Positions 1 to 12,823 are shown, counted from the stretch's first letter. The stretch is 64,000 nt of DNA from Ignelater luminosus (GCA_011009095.1 VTPC01090588.1:186001-250000), one strand, 5' to 3'. The notes: generated by a model not told the origin, from the letters alone. Program-made: numbers and translations.

Positions 1-1760
1 CATCAAAATACTTGTACTATTTCGTCACTTTACGAAAATTTATAAACGCCAGATAGTTAGGATTCGTGAAAAAATTAGACTTTTTCATAATTTCCACTAC
101 GAGCACATGCCCACACCTAGTTCGTTGAGATTTTCACTAGAGTACCTACATAGCGACCTTTCTGCCTCGATGTGTAACAACGCCAGAAAATTCTTGTACT
201 ATATAGGTTGCTATGAAGACTAGGCGGAAATGAATGTATGAAAATGATTTCCTTTTATTTCACTTTTTGATCAAAGTTTGTGGTTTAATTAATTTTTCGT
301 AACCCCCGCATCTACTGGGTAGATATTTTGTGAAACGGCTCGGCTCGTCCGTAGAAGCGGTAAATGTACAAACATAACCTATAAAAAAGTGTACAACAAC
401 GTGTAATTGTGCCACAAACAAAAGTATAAGGGAATGTACTTTAGCAAAAAATGAACAATATTAGAAGGAAGATTTTCTGTCTGTGGTTTTACTGGAAAAT
501 ACGACATACTTAGTACAAAAACATTTAGACGAAACACCTGGAAATCTAGGATGGTCCATAACCAGTGGTGTATTGAAGGGGGAACGCACGGGAACAGCGT
601 TCTCATACTTACCAATAAATACTAAATATTCTTTTAAAAATCTAATTTATATAATAAATGTGTACTATGGAAATCAGCGTCTCCCCACTGTTTTTTCTAG
701 CTATACATCACTGTCCATAACCACATTTGTCTTTTATCTATAGGCATAATTAATAGAATTTCAACAAGTACAAGCTTACTTTTACATGCTTTTTAGGTAA
801 TGTTTACGTTAAAAACTTCGAAAATTATTCGACCGGATCCATGCACCAAAGTCAGCTGATCACCGCACTGTAAACGATAGATACCAACTTGGTGAATTTT
901 CGTAAATGCCTATTGATAACTATAGCAACAGTCAAAGAATACGTTGATACTGTATATTTTCATAAATGTCAAAATGGAAAAATTAATTTTTAAATTTCTT
1001 TATGGTTATTATTTTCATTACTAAAAGCAGTAGAATATAAAATAATGTATGTTACTCGTACACACTATGTAATTAGACTTTATTGACGCTTCGCTTCTCT
1101 CATTCGGCCATAAACCGCTGGGTCGTCTAATAAAGTTCTAAATTATGTACTTGTGACATAAATATCTATTATAGTTATTCATCAAAATTCTGTACAAACT
1201 TCTTATAGTAACCAGTAACTAATCAAAACCAAAGTCCTGGTTGAAGATGTGTAATTACTAATTACGGAATATATCCTTACTAAAGCACCGTGTAAGAATT
1301 GTCATTTGTTTACATTTCTCATAACAAATCTAATTATGTGATTCTTGTAGTAAAAGGGTAAGGTAAATTAGAGAAATTATTATTGCAGTTGAAGGGCTGA
1401 GAATCAACAATAACCAAAAATCATATTTTTACTGTGTAAAAACTATTTTATTAGAAACAAAGACTATCTAATTTTTAGAATTTTCATGAAACTGGTCGTT
1501 GTCTTAGAATTTTTCGCCCCTCAAATTATAACTTGCCCTTAATTTTAAAAGCAACAGGCATGCGCAGTTATACGGCTCTTTTGTTTTCTACATGTGCTTT
1601 ATTTTCGTGACGTGATTGTTTATAGACAAAGTTTGAAAGGTTTGAAACCAAATTCAAATTGTGTTGGTATTGGTTGTGTTGTAGCTGCATTGGATGTTTT
1701 GTGGCGGAATAACAGAAAATAATACCTCATACCTCCGATATCTTCTTTTACCGTTAAAAT
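1..1760. other. non-coding 5' flank of the TRIM-like gene
   Basis: About 1.8 kb of AT-rich DNA with only short unsupported open frames (the longest, 483-743, starts at TTG and resembles nothing I know). I see no RNA gene or repeat with clear borders. The last 150 bases should hold the promoter of the plus-strand gene starting at 1884, but I see no convincing TATA box or initiator. Confidence 0.5.
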
Positions 1761-1883
1761 TTGTTTAACACGTGCGGCGTTCCTGATTTTGTTCTGCATG
1801 GAAAAGTATATCATTTGTCAGCTTTTCTGCCATTAGCTGTGCAGGACATAGAGTGTATCAGCGTTAAAAAATCAAATGGAAAA

Positions 1884-4203
1884 ATGAGCTCGCTCAGCTC
1901 GTTTACTCCGATAAGTTTTAATGTTAATAATATCAATGCAAATGCAATGGAGATTGCAAAAACGTTTCTATGTCCTAAATGTAAACGTAACTATGATTTA
2001 AACTGTAAGTTCATTTTTATATGCATGTAAAATTTAAGGTTAGGTTTTGTTTAACCTCTTATTTTGTTTTTTTATTGCAGTATGCAGCAATTTATATGTT
2101 GGTAGAGTTCCCTTGATTCTAAACTGCAAACATACTATTTGTGAAGAATGTATAAAGCTTTCATTTAGTAAACGAGAAGTTATTTGTGCTGAATGCGAAA
2201 AACCTTCAGTTATTAATGAGAATGACAAACGTAAAATACAAGAGATATTTCCAGTTAACTTCTATTTGCTTGGGATCATTTATTATTCTAAACCAAACAT
2301 GAGTGAAATTTCTAAAATTAGTTTGAAACCATCAGGAGTTAGTTATCGAAACAAATATAAAATGGAGTTGGGGAGTAATTCATCATTATGCAGTGAACCT
2401 GGCGACGTTTGGAGTAAGAATGCTTCAAACCACACTATTACTCAAGGTGATTTAAATATATTTACAATGTGTGGATTAATTATTGCCATAAAAAATGATT
2501 TTGTAAAGTTTTAAAATATATTTCTCTGTATTATATAGCTATAATGGATTTACTGCAACGTAAGTTATAGTTAATTAGTATATAAATATGGGTAGGTTAA
2601 GTATTGCAACTATCTGCATATTTATTGGTTGACAACCATAAGGAAGGGAACCATGAATTCTAGTATGAGTTATTTATGCACATAGGCAAATTCATAGGAT
2701 GCAAGTGAAGCTATAATCTGATCCTTAATGCAACATTTTATTTTATGCATCACTTGAATCTTTATTAAATGATATTGTACTAATAAGTGTTGAAGATAAT
2801 ATTAGCTTAATTGCATTTGAAATATTGAGAACTACCTGTTTTAATATTATCTATGTTTAACTTGCAGAAAGATGTTCTCAATTGAACTGTAAGAAGGTAG
2901 CAACTCTACGTTGCACTGATTGTGTAGAAGTTTACTGTGAGAATTGTTGTACAACTTTGCATAAAGCAGCCAGAGGTCTTCAAACCCATAAGATTACAAA
3001 GATCTCGGAAGATTCAGCACTAGAACTTATTGAAAAATGTTCATTTCATCCTGATCAAATTTTGGAATTTTGTTGTAGCACTTGCAGTACTGTAGTGTGT
3101 GCATATTGTGTGCTACAAAGCCATCAGTCGCATACTTATTCTCAACTAACATATTTGGTAGGTGTCTATATTTATAGATAATGCATGCAATAATAATTAC
3201 TAATTTTTTTTTAATAGAAGGATTCAGAGCAAACAGAATTTGAAACGCTTATAGAAAATGCTGAAATGAAGTTGAAAAGGTTAATATTAGCTCATAAGGT
3301 AAGCTTCATTTTACTTATTTGTTTTCTTAATTAGTGTACAAAACATGATTGTTTTTAATTTGTAAAAGGTGCTTAAATGTAGCTTAATGTCAATGAAACT
3401 TGAAATCTTTAACATCCTATTTAAATACAATGATCATATCCTAGTTTCAAAGCAATTAAACCACAGCTGATTTTATATTCTGGACAAAGAATTGCTGTCA
3501 TTTGGTGAAACACATAATGAACTATTTTGGTTGTAAATAAAGATCATTTTTCTATGTGGGACTGTCTTGAGAATCTATTTTTATCAATAATTTAAATTTA
3601 AACTGCTAATCATTACTAAATTGAATCTAAATCAATCTATCTATGCAAATATGGTAGTGACAATATATTTTAAAATAAAGTTGCAAGACCATCATAAATA
3701 TTTTATGCAATAGCCTTAGATTACACATTAATCTTTTACTCAATTATTTATACAGAAAGAATTAATTCTTGTTCTCGTTTACATTAAAAAAAGTACTAAA
3801 GAAGAGGTAATAAATGCTTATTTCCATTTTAACCTAATTAGTTAGGCCTTGTGTGATTTTCTTAAAGAAAAATCTTTGTACAAGATATCAAAATAAAGAA
3901 TTTAATTATTACTCTTAAAAATGCTTCTAACAGTGGTGCCTTAGAAGAGAATTTCTGTGAATTGATTGATTACATAATGAGTGTGCTTTAATAATACTCA
4001 AACTGCTGCTTGAGCAAGAAATCCTGATTTTAAATTTAACTTCAGCAAATTCATAATCAATTTTAAATTATTAGGTATGCTTGCACTACCTTGTTAGGTG
4101 GGGAATTGTAATGTAACCTCGATGTTCCAGGGAAGGGTGGGCTTTAAAGTCTTCTTCAAGACAGTTATTAACTAATTTTTTAATATTTTTATTGCAGTTG
4201 TGA
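1884..4203 (+). CDS. TRIM-like RING/B-box protein, six-exon model
   Basis: Probable E3 ubiquitin ligase of the TRIM type, about 304 residues. Exons by eye: 1884-2004, 2081-2446, 2868-3157, 3218-3298, 3756-3806 and 4198-4203 (TTG then TGA). All introns are GT-AG and every join keeps phase; the first four exons are well supported, the last two are inferred. The RING is split by intron 1: C30-x2-C33, C56-x-H58-x2-C61-x2-C64, C76-x2-C79, a C3HC4 pattern. A Cys-rich B-box-like unit covers about residues 165-203. A classic type-2 B-box covers 220-251 (C220, H223, C232, C235, C240, C243, H248, H251). A short charged helix follows. The start ATG at 1884 is the first in frame; upstream codons are open but lack ATG. 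Most TRIM proteins have a longer coiled coil and a C-terminal domain, so this one is short or has exons I missed. Confidence 0.72.
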
Positions 4204-4290
4204 ACACTACATTATTTATTATTGTATTGCATTTATTTCTTCTACCCCGATGAAAAATAATGTTTCATTCTTTTTTGGATAATTAACCGT

Positions 4291-4296
4291 AATAAA
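4291..4296 (+). terminator. candidate poly(A) signal of the TRIM-like gene
   Basis: AATAAA lies 88 bases after the proposed stop codon at 4201-4203, inside the proposed last exon. That exon begins after a good acceptor (T-rich tract ending TTGCAG, 4191-4197). Such hexamers are common by chance in AT-rich DNA, so support comes mainly from position. Confidence 0.4.
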
Positions 4297-4309
4297 TAAG
4301 TTATCCATT

Positions 4310-5517
4310 GCACAAACCTATAAATTGATATCGCGATTGTAGAAGTAAAATATTAAATATGAGATTATAATTTTCTCTGGATTGAGGTGTTTTTAAATTC
4401 TAAATAAGGTTGAGTAACTTGGCCAACTTGAGCACAAAATTCAGGTGCTCGAGTATATTTTACTTGACAAAACAAAAGTGTTAACAAACAGAATAAAGGT
4501 TTTAGTATATTTTTTGTCCAGAGCTATTTTCCAACATAAAACTCCTTAATTTTTTAGGTCATCCTACATGTTTCCCTCAATAAGTCTGATTACAAATGTC
4601 AGCCAGCCTAGAAATATGCACCTTCAAAACATTTTCAAAATCACATTTGAAACTACTGTTACAGCAATCAATTTTTAACAATTTCTTGATTTCCAACATA
4701 AATTGTTGTAAAGTAATGAAAAGAATATTACTTATGTTAATCTAACCCTAATTTCTTTGATCACAAATGGTTGCTAATAGGAAGACCTACCTTTCACAGC
4801 GCATCATTATTATTTATGGACCTTGGTGTTGTATGTGTGTTGTATATGATTAATGATAATTTATGATTTTGCTGTTAAACCAACACTTATTTTTTGTTCA
4901 GGTAGATGTGCTTTATTAAGTCAAGTAAGGCCATAAACATAAAAATGAACAGAATAGTTTTACTTAAACTGAAAGACAGATGCCTGCTCTAGAAAATATT
5001 TTGCTCATTCTAAAATAATAGAAAGGAATAATAATATATTAAAGAGGAGATTTCTGCACTACCAGAAATTTTATTTACCTAACCAAGCTTTTCCTGCTGG
5101 CTACGGTCCTGGGTTGTACTAATAACTATATTATCTTTTGCACTGTAAATTATCTTAAATGTGCCCAGAGCAAAGTTCAGATGTCACAATAAGAAATCTG
5201 GTTTATTGCACATATCTTGATATGGTAATGTGTAAAATTTAGAGAAAAAAAGAATTAATACATTTTGTAATTTAAATTACCATATTTATTTGTTCTTTAT
5301 ATGTTTACTTGTGCAACTCTCAATAATACAGGGTGTCCCAAGTTATATGTCCACCCGTATAATAAGCCTTTTTTTTGAAAGATAGAGATGTGAAATTTTG
5401 ATAATGTATAGAATTCTATGAAATCAAAAATTTTTTATAGTTACATATGTGACATCTGCACAAATCACTTTCAAGTTTTGCACAATTGTAGAAAATATTC
5501 TCCCATTTTGTAATATG
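4310..5517. other. intergenic, no gene seen
   Basis: AT-rich DNA without a supported reading frame. A T-rich tract followed by CAG|GTAGAT near 4900 looks like an unused splice acceptor. At 5329 the sequence TACAGGGTGTCCCA resembles the end of a Tc1/mariner-type element, but I found no partner end. Confidence 0.4.
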
Positions 5518-5519
5518 TA

Positions 5520-6374
5520 CAGGGTGATCATTTTAAAACTTCCCACCTTGAATAACTCTTTAATTAGTAAAATTATCAAAAATCTCTGAAACAAGTCAAT
5601 TTTGTTTTGGAGCGGGACATTTAATAACCTACTCTAGTCAGTTGGGAAGTTCTCACCCTCCCCCCCAACCATTCCCTCCCCAAAATCTTAAATGGCACTA
5701 CCCCATGTGTGATATACCAGTTTAAAGGGTATAAGATTCTTCATCTTTCACATCAAAGAAAATTAAAATCGGCCCAGCTATTCATGAATTAGAGCTAAAA
5801 ACGTATCTAATTCAATCAATACGTTTTTGTCTCTAGTTCACGAACGGCTTGGCCGATTTTAATTTTCTTTGATATAAAAGATTAAAAATTCTATACCCTT
5901 TAAAATGATATATCACACATGGGATAGTACCATTTAGAATCTTGGTAAACCTTTACCCTCCCCCCCAACCACTCCCACCCCAAAATTTTAAACGGCACTA
6001 CCCTATGTGTGATATATTATTTTAAAGGGTATAAAACTTTCAATCTTTTACATCAAAGAAAATTAAAATCGGTCCAGCCGTTTGTGAACTAGAGACAGAG
6101 ATGTATTGATTAAATTAAATATATTTCTATCTCTAGTTTATGAACGGCTGGCTTGATTTTGATTTTCTTTGATGTAAAAGATTGAGAATCTTATACCATT
6201 TAAGATTTTGTGGCGGGGGTTGTTGGGGGGGGGGAGGCTGAGAATTTCCCAACTGACTAGAGTAGGTTATTAAATGTCCCACTCCAAAACAAAATCGACA
6301 TGTTTCAGAGGTTTTTGATAATTTTACTAATTAAAGAGTTATTCAAGGTGGGAAGTTTTAAAATGATCACACTG
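5520..6374. mobile_element. foldback element with long inverted ends and two inner palindromes
   Basis: Non-autonomous element of 855 bp. Terminal inverted repeats of about 140 bp, nearly identical by eye, begin CAGGGTGATCATTTTAAAAC on the left and CAGTGTGATCATTTTAAAAC on the right. TA dinucleotides flank both ends (5518-5519 and 6375-6376), the Tc1/mariner-type duplication. Between the arms lie two tandem, related palindromes (about 5690-5945 and 5985-6210). Each arm has the string ATCAAAGAAAATTAAAATCG or a near copy, meeting at a centre near 5810 and near 6110. C-runs (5651-5658, 5961-5968) and a G-run near 6220-6232 separate the units. No coding capacity was seen. Confidence 0.85.
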
Positions 6375-7010
6375 TACAGTTTGTTGAGAGTGTAATAATA
6401 AATAAAAGAACTACAAACTCAAATGTTTTTTATAAAATGAACAGTCTTACTAATTTGGATGTTTTTTACTTTATAATAATGTCTAGTGATTACCTACAAA
6501 TACACATTTGTGGATGCCTTGCAATTTTATTACAAAAATATGCGCTATTTAATAAAATACAACAAACTATTTAAATAGAACTACCACAGCATATACATAG
6601 TATGTACTATTAAATATAAATTACAGATGGATTGTGATATAACCTACACCGCTGCACGTATTTCACATAAAAGCAATACTATCAAAAATTAACATCATCT
6701 ATGCTATAATTTTGTCAAACAATCAAGATGAAAATGACTAGAAAATAAATATTACATATACACACTTATTTAATATTTCTTTAGATTTTACATTTTTAAT
6801 TTAAAAGTATAATTCAATCTATTAAGCGTTATTATATTATTATATACAAGCATCACATTGTTTATGATGATTTAAAAAACAAACGACTTAATTATTATAT
6901 TATATGGCATTTTATAAGAGTATATTATAAAATGACAGCTATTCTATACTCTAGAAATCATGCGTTATAAGCGAGGGAGTAACCACTAGTGGAAATAGTT
7001 GTACATCTCC

Positions 7011-7138
7011 TTGGATATGCGTGCATATACGTGGATATATTGGAAATATGTGGATATAATTTGGATATATGTGGAAATGCTGGCATATGAATGAAAATAG
7101 TTGGATATGTTGGAAAATATGTGGATATATTTGGATAT
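7011..7138 (+). repeat. degenerate GGATATA minisatellite, left array
   Basis: Units such as GTGGATATA and TTGGATATAT recur every 8-14 bases. The open frames on the minus strand here (runs of Tyr, Pro, His and Ile) are a by-product of the repeat, not a gene. Confidence 0.75.
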
Positions 7139-7796
7139 AAAAGGGCATGACTAGACGTTTTTATTCGGTTCATAGAATTGGCACCGGTGTGCGTTGCTAA
7201 GTTACTAATACACATGACCGCACGTGATCACATTGAGACATGCAAGACTGTTTATGAGATGATTTATATTTGTTTTTATCAAGATTTCTCTAATAAATAG
7301 CATTAATTAGAAATTTGAGTTTTGTTGTTTTTGCGTAGTAGAAATAGTTTTTACTGAATATTAAAGTTTCAATATTTTACTACTAAGTTAGTTTGCATAC
7401 TGTTAAATGTAAAAATACCTACTTTAAATATTAACAGGAACATTTAGAAATAAAAATAAACCTTTAACCGTTGTAAGAATTATTTCTTATTGATTTCTTA
7501 TTATTTAGTATTTTAGAATACTTTCGTTTTTGTTTCTTACAAGTTGTTTATTGTTTCACTTACCAATAAATTTTGAAACTTTGAATATAATGTTGCTATT
7601 TTCTTTCCTTTTTAGCCCATTTAAAACCAAAAATATTTAATTTATTGATTTTTGAAAGAGACTTGATAAATTCTTGGAAATAATTTTCTGACTTTTTTTT
7701 TGTTTAGCTTCATATTTGAACCTATAACCTACACAATACTACTTATGTTGAGAATGTTCGAGCCAATATTTGATTACTGTTATAAAGTTTGATGTT

Positions 7797-7925
7797 GGAA
7801 TGTATTTGGATATACTGGATATTTTGGATATATTTGGATATATAGTAGATATAGTTAGATATGTACGAATGTATTTGGATATGTATAGATATTGTGGATA
7901 TAATTTGCCTTTTGGATATATTTGT
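7797..7925 (+). repeat. degenerate GGATATA minisatellite, right array
   Basis: Same unit and same strand orientation as the array at 7011-7138, although the element's ends are inverted. The arrays are therefore direct relative to each other. The overlapping plus-strand frame from 7770 is a repeat artefact. Confidence 0.75.
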
Positions 7926-8344
7926 ACGTCATTTTGTCTAGTGGTTATCCCCTCGGTTATAAGATATTAACTGATTTTTACAACGTACAGAATGTGTAAA
8001 ATGGGTAATAATTGTTAATGAAAATGAAAAGTACTTTTACTGAAATTTTCTTTAGTCATTTTTAAATAAAAAATTAAAAATTATTCTAATATTGCACATT
8101 TCGGCAACTTAGTTTTTTTTTTTTATTCTATAACCTATGTATTCAGTAGACATAGTGGTTTTCATTTAAAATATAACTTTTATATCATATACCTAAGTTC
8201 ACACAAGAATGAAACATTTTTGCTAATGAAATACATGTTTTTTATTAGTCTATTGCTAAAACCACAGTATCATCTAACCAGTCAAACCTAGTGAGAGCTA
8301 GGTTGTACAATAGCTCAATAACGCCTATTTCATTATAATATTTG

Positions 8345-8363
8345 TATTATTATTATTATTATT
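8345..8363. repeat. (TAT)n microsatellite
   Basis: Six uninterrupted TAT units; simple repeat. Confidence 0.9.
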
Positions 8364-8579
8364 TCTGTATTAAAATCCATTTCAAATGTCCAGGCAGTAA
8401 TAAAACTTTAAACACATATCAACATAAACACTTTAAGTGGATTATCTTTTGTTAAGGAGACCCTTTTTTTATCCTTATTATTATAGAAGTTATGACTTAT
8501 TACTGGCTGTGCATCTGAAATGGACTTTAATAAACAAAATTAGTAGTGCCTTACAGCAACTACATGTGTGTATTTCTAT

Positions 8580-8894
8580 CAGTGGCATATTTAAAAATTT
8601 TGTCTGAGAGGGTTCCTGTTTTATCAAGAAATTAAAAAATAGAAAAAATAAAAAGGAAAGGTAATCAGCAGAATTTTGTATGGGCGCAACATTCAGTTTC
8701 TTACTGAATTGGGAAAAATGATATCATTGCAGAAAAATTATTTCAAGTACAATTTCTGGAAACAAATGCAAATTCTTAAATAAAACTAAACTTTACCTAA
8801 AATTTTATATATTTTTTATTATAATTTTCTGATTTCTTGTAGTTCTGTGGAAGGTCTAGATCCCTAGAATCCCTCTCTCATAAATACGCCACTG
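8580..8894. mobile_element. hAT-type MITE, 315 bp
   Basis: Ends are inverted: CAGTGGCATATTTA on the left, and CAGTGGCGTATTTA as the reverse complement of the right end, both followed by a GAGAGGG block. The flanks are ATTTCTAT (8572-8579) and ACTTCTAT (8895-8902), an 8-bp target duplication with one mismatch. Length 8 and CAGTGGCGTA-like ends fit the hAT superfamily. No coding sequence is present. Confidence 0.75.
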
Positions 8895-9093
8895 ACTTCT
8901 ATCAGATAAAATCAAACATTGCAATTGGTACTAAAGCTCTTTAAGTTTGGCTGGTTGGGTTATATCAACCTTGTGTTATTTTTAATAATATTGTTATTGT
9001 CTTTTATGGTATTCATACTTAATATCTACTAATTTTGAATCTTTAAATAAATAAATAATAACAAAAATAGTACTACAAAAATTCAAATATGCT

Positions 9094-12000
9094 TCATTTG
9101 TGATCTTCTACTGACTCTGTAGTAGAATGTTCCATACTTTTACCTTCAAGAAGTTGAAGTTCATCTGCATCATCATTCTTGTCACTGTCAGGTTTTTTTG
9201 TTTTCTTCTCATTCTTCATCTTCTCTTCCATTTCTTTAAATTTCAGTGCTAAATATCTAAAAAGAGTAAAATAGACATCTTTAACTCGGTTCAATTGGTT
9301 AGACATAATACATCAATTGTTGCACATTGTTCATCAGGGAGGGGCAGTCATACAGTCTTGGAATAATTTCATTTTCACTGGGACTGTCAAAATGAGTGTA
9401 AATTAACTACAAGTATAACTGATCTAGATTTTTCTGCATTCTTAAACATTCTCAGCTGAATAAATGATGTCATTCATGTTTAAATTCTGTTATTGAACAG
9501 TAGCATTCTTTTGATTTTTTTGGCAGATTCTGTAGAAGTCTCAATGCTTTTTAGGATTATGTGAGTTTGAATTGAATTGAATCCGCAATAAATACACCCG
9601 AGATGTGCAAAGCGAACACACATCATTACACATATTGAATAGTTCAGATTCAGATCTAGTGATTGACATAGGAAAAGTGTACTAAACTGCAGTTTCTACT
9701 CTCTGTATTAAATTTAAATATATTCTAATTACCATAGCAACTGATTTTATTCTTTTTCTTGTTAAAATCAGATAAAGCTATACTCGTTCAAATTTCTAAA
9801 GAAGCTTCATTACTTAATGAAAGGAGAGTAGAAACCAGATGGATGTATTTTGTTACCTGTATTTTAAATCTGTGGTAACTGATACTGTTCACCTTTAAGA
9901 AATCTGTCAATTATGCGTTCTTCAGGTACACTCAGTAGAGTACCTCAAGTGAGCATTTTGGTATGTTGCATTCAATTCTACAATTAATACTTAAAGGAAG
10001 ACAACTGATGCAGGATAATCTTGAGGAACAATCAATAAACTACAAAATGCGGAGTCCGCTACAATTTAGTAACACTTTCTAAAGTCAATGGTTGGTCTGA
10101 TTTCCCAATAGCAGCATAGAAGCATTTAGGTTTTGTTCAGTTTGAACTCATATGATTGTAAAGAACATTTAAACTTCTAAGAGGTTCTCCAGAAAAACTG
10201 TGTAAAAAAAAAGTTAAATGACTTCATTCGCCAAACATGAATGCCATCATTACTCTGTTGATGATGTTAAAAGATACAGAAAAATTTAAATCAGTTTTAA
10301 TGGTCTTGGTATTCTTTCAATAAATAGTTTTTGAAAAACAAATTTATGACTGCACTATATATAACTAGATAGAAACAAACTACTGACATACATAACTGTT
10401 TTTACATTGTCTAGCTTCCTGTTTTTATGATAGAGTAACTAAGAACTGAATAATCAATCGTCTAGTTTCTTCTGATGTAGTCTTTTAAATCTTAATTATG
10501 TAATCAAGACTTTTTTTTTTTTGGAAAGAAATCGCTTTTTTCCATAGTAACCTTTAATGTTAGTGGCTACTTTAATGAACAAGATATTTATATTTAGAAC
10601 CATCATGAACTGTTTTGATGCATTGTGTTTTTTGTGAAGGCCATTAGACAAAGACCACAATTGGCTATTGGGCCATTGGAATCAAATGCAGACATTAATA
10701 TATATATACTACATTACTTCAATTCATTCATTGTCTAGAGAAGTAAATATGAATTATTTATGCGTACCTATCAACCAATGGTCCACTATAATCTTCCGGG
10801 AATTTGGGCGTCAATGGAATGATGTATTTATATAATCGTTCATTGAGTACATAGAGCTGAGTTGTTGTCGAACACTTGACATTAAACCACCAGTCACATG
10901 TTAGAGCTACTTGACTGAAAATAGTTCCATTTGGACATAGAAATGAGGCTTGTCCTCCATTTAAGTCACAGTAGTGCCATACCTGTAATTGGGAAATTGT
11001 TATACAATTTTTTCTCACTAGATTTTTAATAGTAGAAAGCGAATGATGGAAATAAATGCTCTAAACAATCAAGTATGACTTAAATATTTTCAGTTTCATA
11101 GAAAATAATATTTGTGGTGAAAAGTCTTATAGAAATCTTTCAATTATTGATAATATCATTTTTACCTGACAATGAGTGTCTGGATCAGCAAAGAATCCTT
11201 TGTACCTTTGTGTTTTGCAGTTGAAATTAGTTTGTGGTATACTTGACAGTGCAGGATAATCAACTCCAGGCTTTCCTGGTGTTCCTCCTTCTGGAGTATG
11301 AGCAGGGAAAGCTTGTACAACTGTACCTGGTGGAAGTTCAACTTGAGAATCTCCCAAATTTACTCCAGCTTCATTATCTTGTTCTTCATAACTTGATTCT
11401 TGATCAGCAACAATGATAGGACGTGCAGTTAATTGTTGTTTTTTCAGTGATGTTAGAATATGAACTAATGTCTTAATGCTGTTATCTATATTTTCAGGAG
11501 TTAACGTTTGTGGAAGTGCATTAGATTCTTGTAGTCTTCTAAGAATGTTATTGAGAGAGTTAGGATTTTCTGTGGGAATTTCTGGTGCTGGAGATACCAC
11601 TTGAGGCATATCATGGTTGGCTGTTATTGGTTGATATGTTTGTGTTACAATTGGTTCTGTAGCATACTGTTTAATTTGTGGGGTGGTCGGTTGAAGTATT
11701 ATTATTGGCTTGGCTACTTTAATTGGTTCCTGCTTAGATGTTTCAGCATAGTGATATTGTTGAAAAGACTTTTGTGGAAGAAGAATGATGGACGGTTTAT
11801 TGCTGGGAACTACTTCTTGAAGATATTGCTTATGATTTTGAGTGTGGTATGGTTTTTGCTCATGCACAACATAGTGAGTTTCTGGGGTTTTTGGCAGAGG
11901 TGACACATAATTTTGGTGTGATACAATCCTGATAGGTTCTTCAATAATTGCAATTTGTTCTGAAATAGGTTTAGGATTATTAATTTGCGTAATTCTAACA

Positions 12001-12823
12001 GGTATTTGAGTAACGGTGACTTGTCCTTGTTTTTGATTTTCATTATCAATCTTGGATGGAATTTGATCTGCATCATCATAATCTTGAGGTTCATATCTTG
12101 TGTTTCCATTATTTGAAACTTCAATATTTGTTGGAGTATAAGTATGAACGTAAGTCTTTGGAGACTCTACTGGAGTGAAACTAGATTGATCTTGAATTTC
12201 ATGAACTGGAATGAAACTTATTTGAGGTTTCTTTGTGATAATGTATTGTGGAACATTCTGTTTTGTATCTGGTTGTGCAATTTGTGCTTCCAGGGCAGTC
12301 TGTTGTAATTTCAATTGTGATAATTTATCGTATATAGCACTGAAGTTTGGTATTTTTTCTATGGGTTCTAATGGCGCATAATTAATTTTAGTTTTTTGTG
12401 GCTGTGTTCTTACCATGGGAGTGAAAGGACCTGGCAAGGCATTACTATCTAAAAAAGGTGTAAATTTCGCTTTGGTTTGATATAGAATTTGTTGTGCTTC
12501 ATAGTTTTTGTCTGGCTGATATGTCGTTCCCATTAGTTCACTATATTTAGGTTGTTGTACCTGAAGAGTTGCAATTTTTGTTGGTGCTGCTATGAGACGA
12601 TATCTTTGATTATTGTAAACTATTTCATCACTATAAGGTTGATTAATTTGTTGTGATAAATAAAAATTAATATAAGGTAATAAGCGTTTTTGACGTTCTG
12701 CCAATGTTAAATTGACTAATCTTCGGGGAAGCTTTACTGGTTTTGTTTCAGAAGATGATAATTTTGCATCAGGTGGTTTATCATAGTGTGTTGTAGTTAC
12801 TCCCAGTGATAGTGTAGGAAATA
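9094..12823 (-). CDS. secreted chitin-binding (CBM14, CPAP1-like) protein, exons 2-4
   Basis: Probable cuticular protein of the CPAP1 type (one peritrophin-like chitin-binding domain), secreted to the chitinous extracellular matrix. Exons on the minus strand: 12823-11166, 10982-10768, 9256-9094. Introns are GT-AG with clean T-rich acceptors, and all joins are in phase. With the proposed first exon at 44636-44717 the protein has about 705 residues. Residues about 36-560 are low-complexity, rich in Gln, Pro, Thr and Ile. The domain has six cysteines at 563, 579, 585, 596, 609 and 617 (C-x15-C-x5-C-x10-C-x12-C-x7-C) and the typical FLCPNGTIF and CDWWFNV motifs; it is split by intron 2 right after Cys-Gln. 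The C-terminal tail (about 655-705) is Lys/Glu-rich and highly charged. Several frames on the other strand here (for example 11601-11903) are shadows. Confidence 0.85.
9257..10767 (-). other. intron 3 of the chitin-binding gene
   Basis: 1.5 kb intron between exons at 10982-10768 and 9256-9094, with GTACGC donor and TTTTTAG acceptor on the minus strand. I see nothing else in it. Confidence 0.75.

Larger units (their letters stand above)
6965..7962. mobile_element. inverted-repeat element carrying GGATATA minisatellites
   Basis: About 1 kb bounded by imperfect inverted repeats of about 38 bp. The left end reads TTATAAGCGAGGGAGTAACC. The reverse complement of the right end reads TTATAACCGAGGGGATAACC. 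TTATAA is present at both edges and may be the target duplication or a palindromic end. No transposase is visible, so it would need proteins supplied by another element. Just inside each end is a degenerate GGATATA array. Superfamily not assigned. Confidence 0.65.
7963..9093. other. intergenic stretch around the hAT MITE
   Basis: AT-rich. Apart from the microsatellite and the 315-bp MITE listed separately, nothing recognisable. The 3' end of the minus-strand chitin-binding gene abuts its right border; I did not find a convincing poly(A) signal for it. Confidence 0.4.

Noticed and set aside
5329..5342. TACAGGGTGTCCCA as the start of a further transposon
   Set aside because: No inverted partner was found within reach; a lone end-like string is common in insect DNA.
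6951..7215. Two overlapping minus-strand frames rich in Tyr, Pro, His and Ile
   Set aside because: They are translations of the GGATATA minisatellite.
11601..11903. Plus-strand 100-codon frame, and the minus-strand frame at 11810-12124
   Set aside because: Shadows of the long Gln/Pro-rich exon of the chitin-binding gene.
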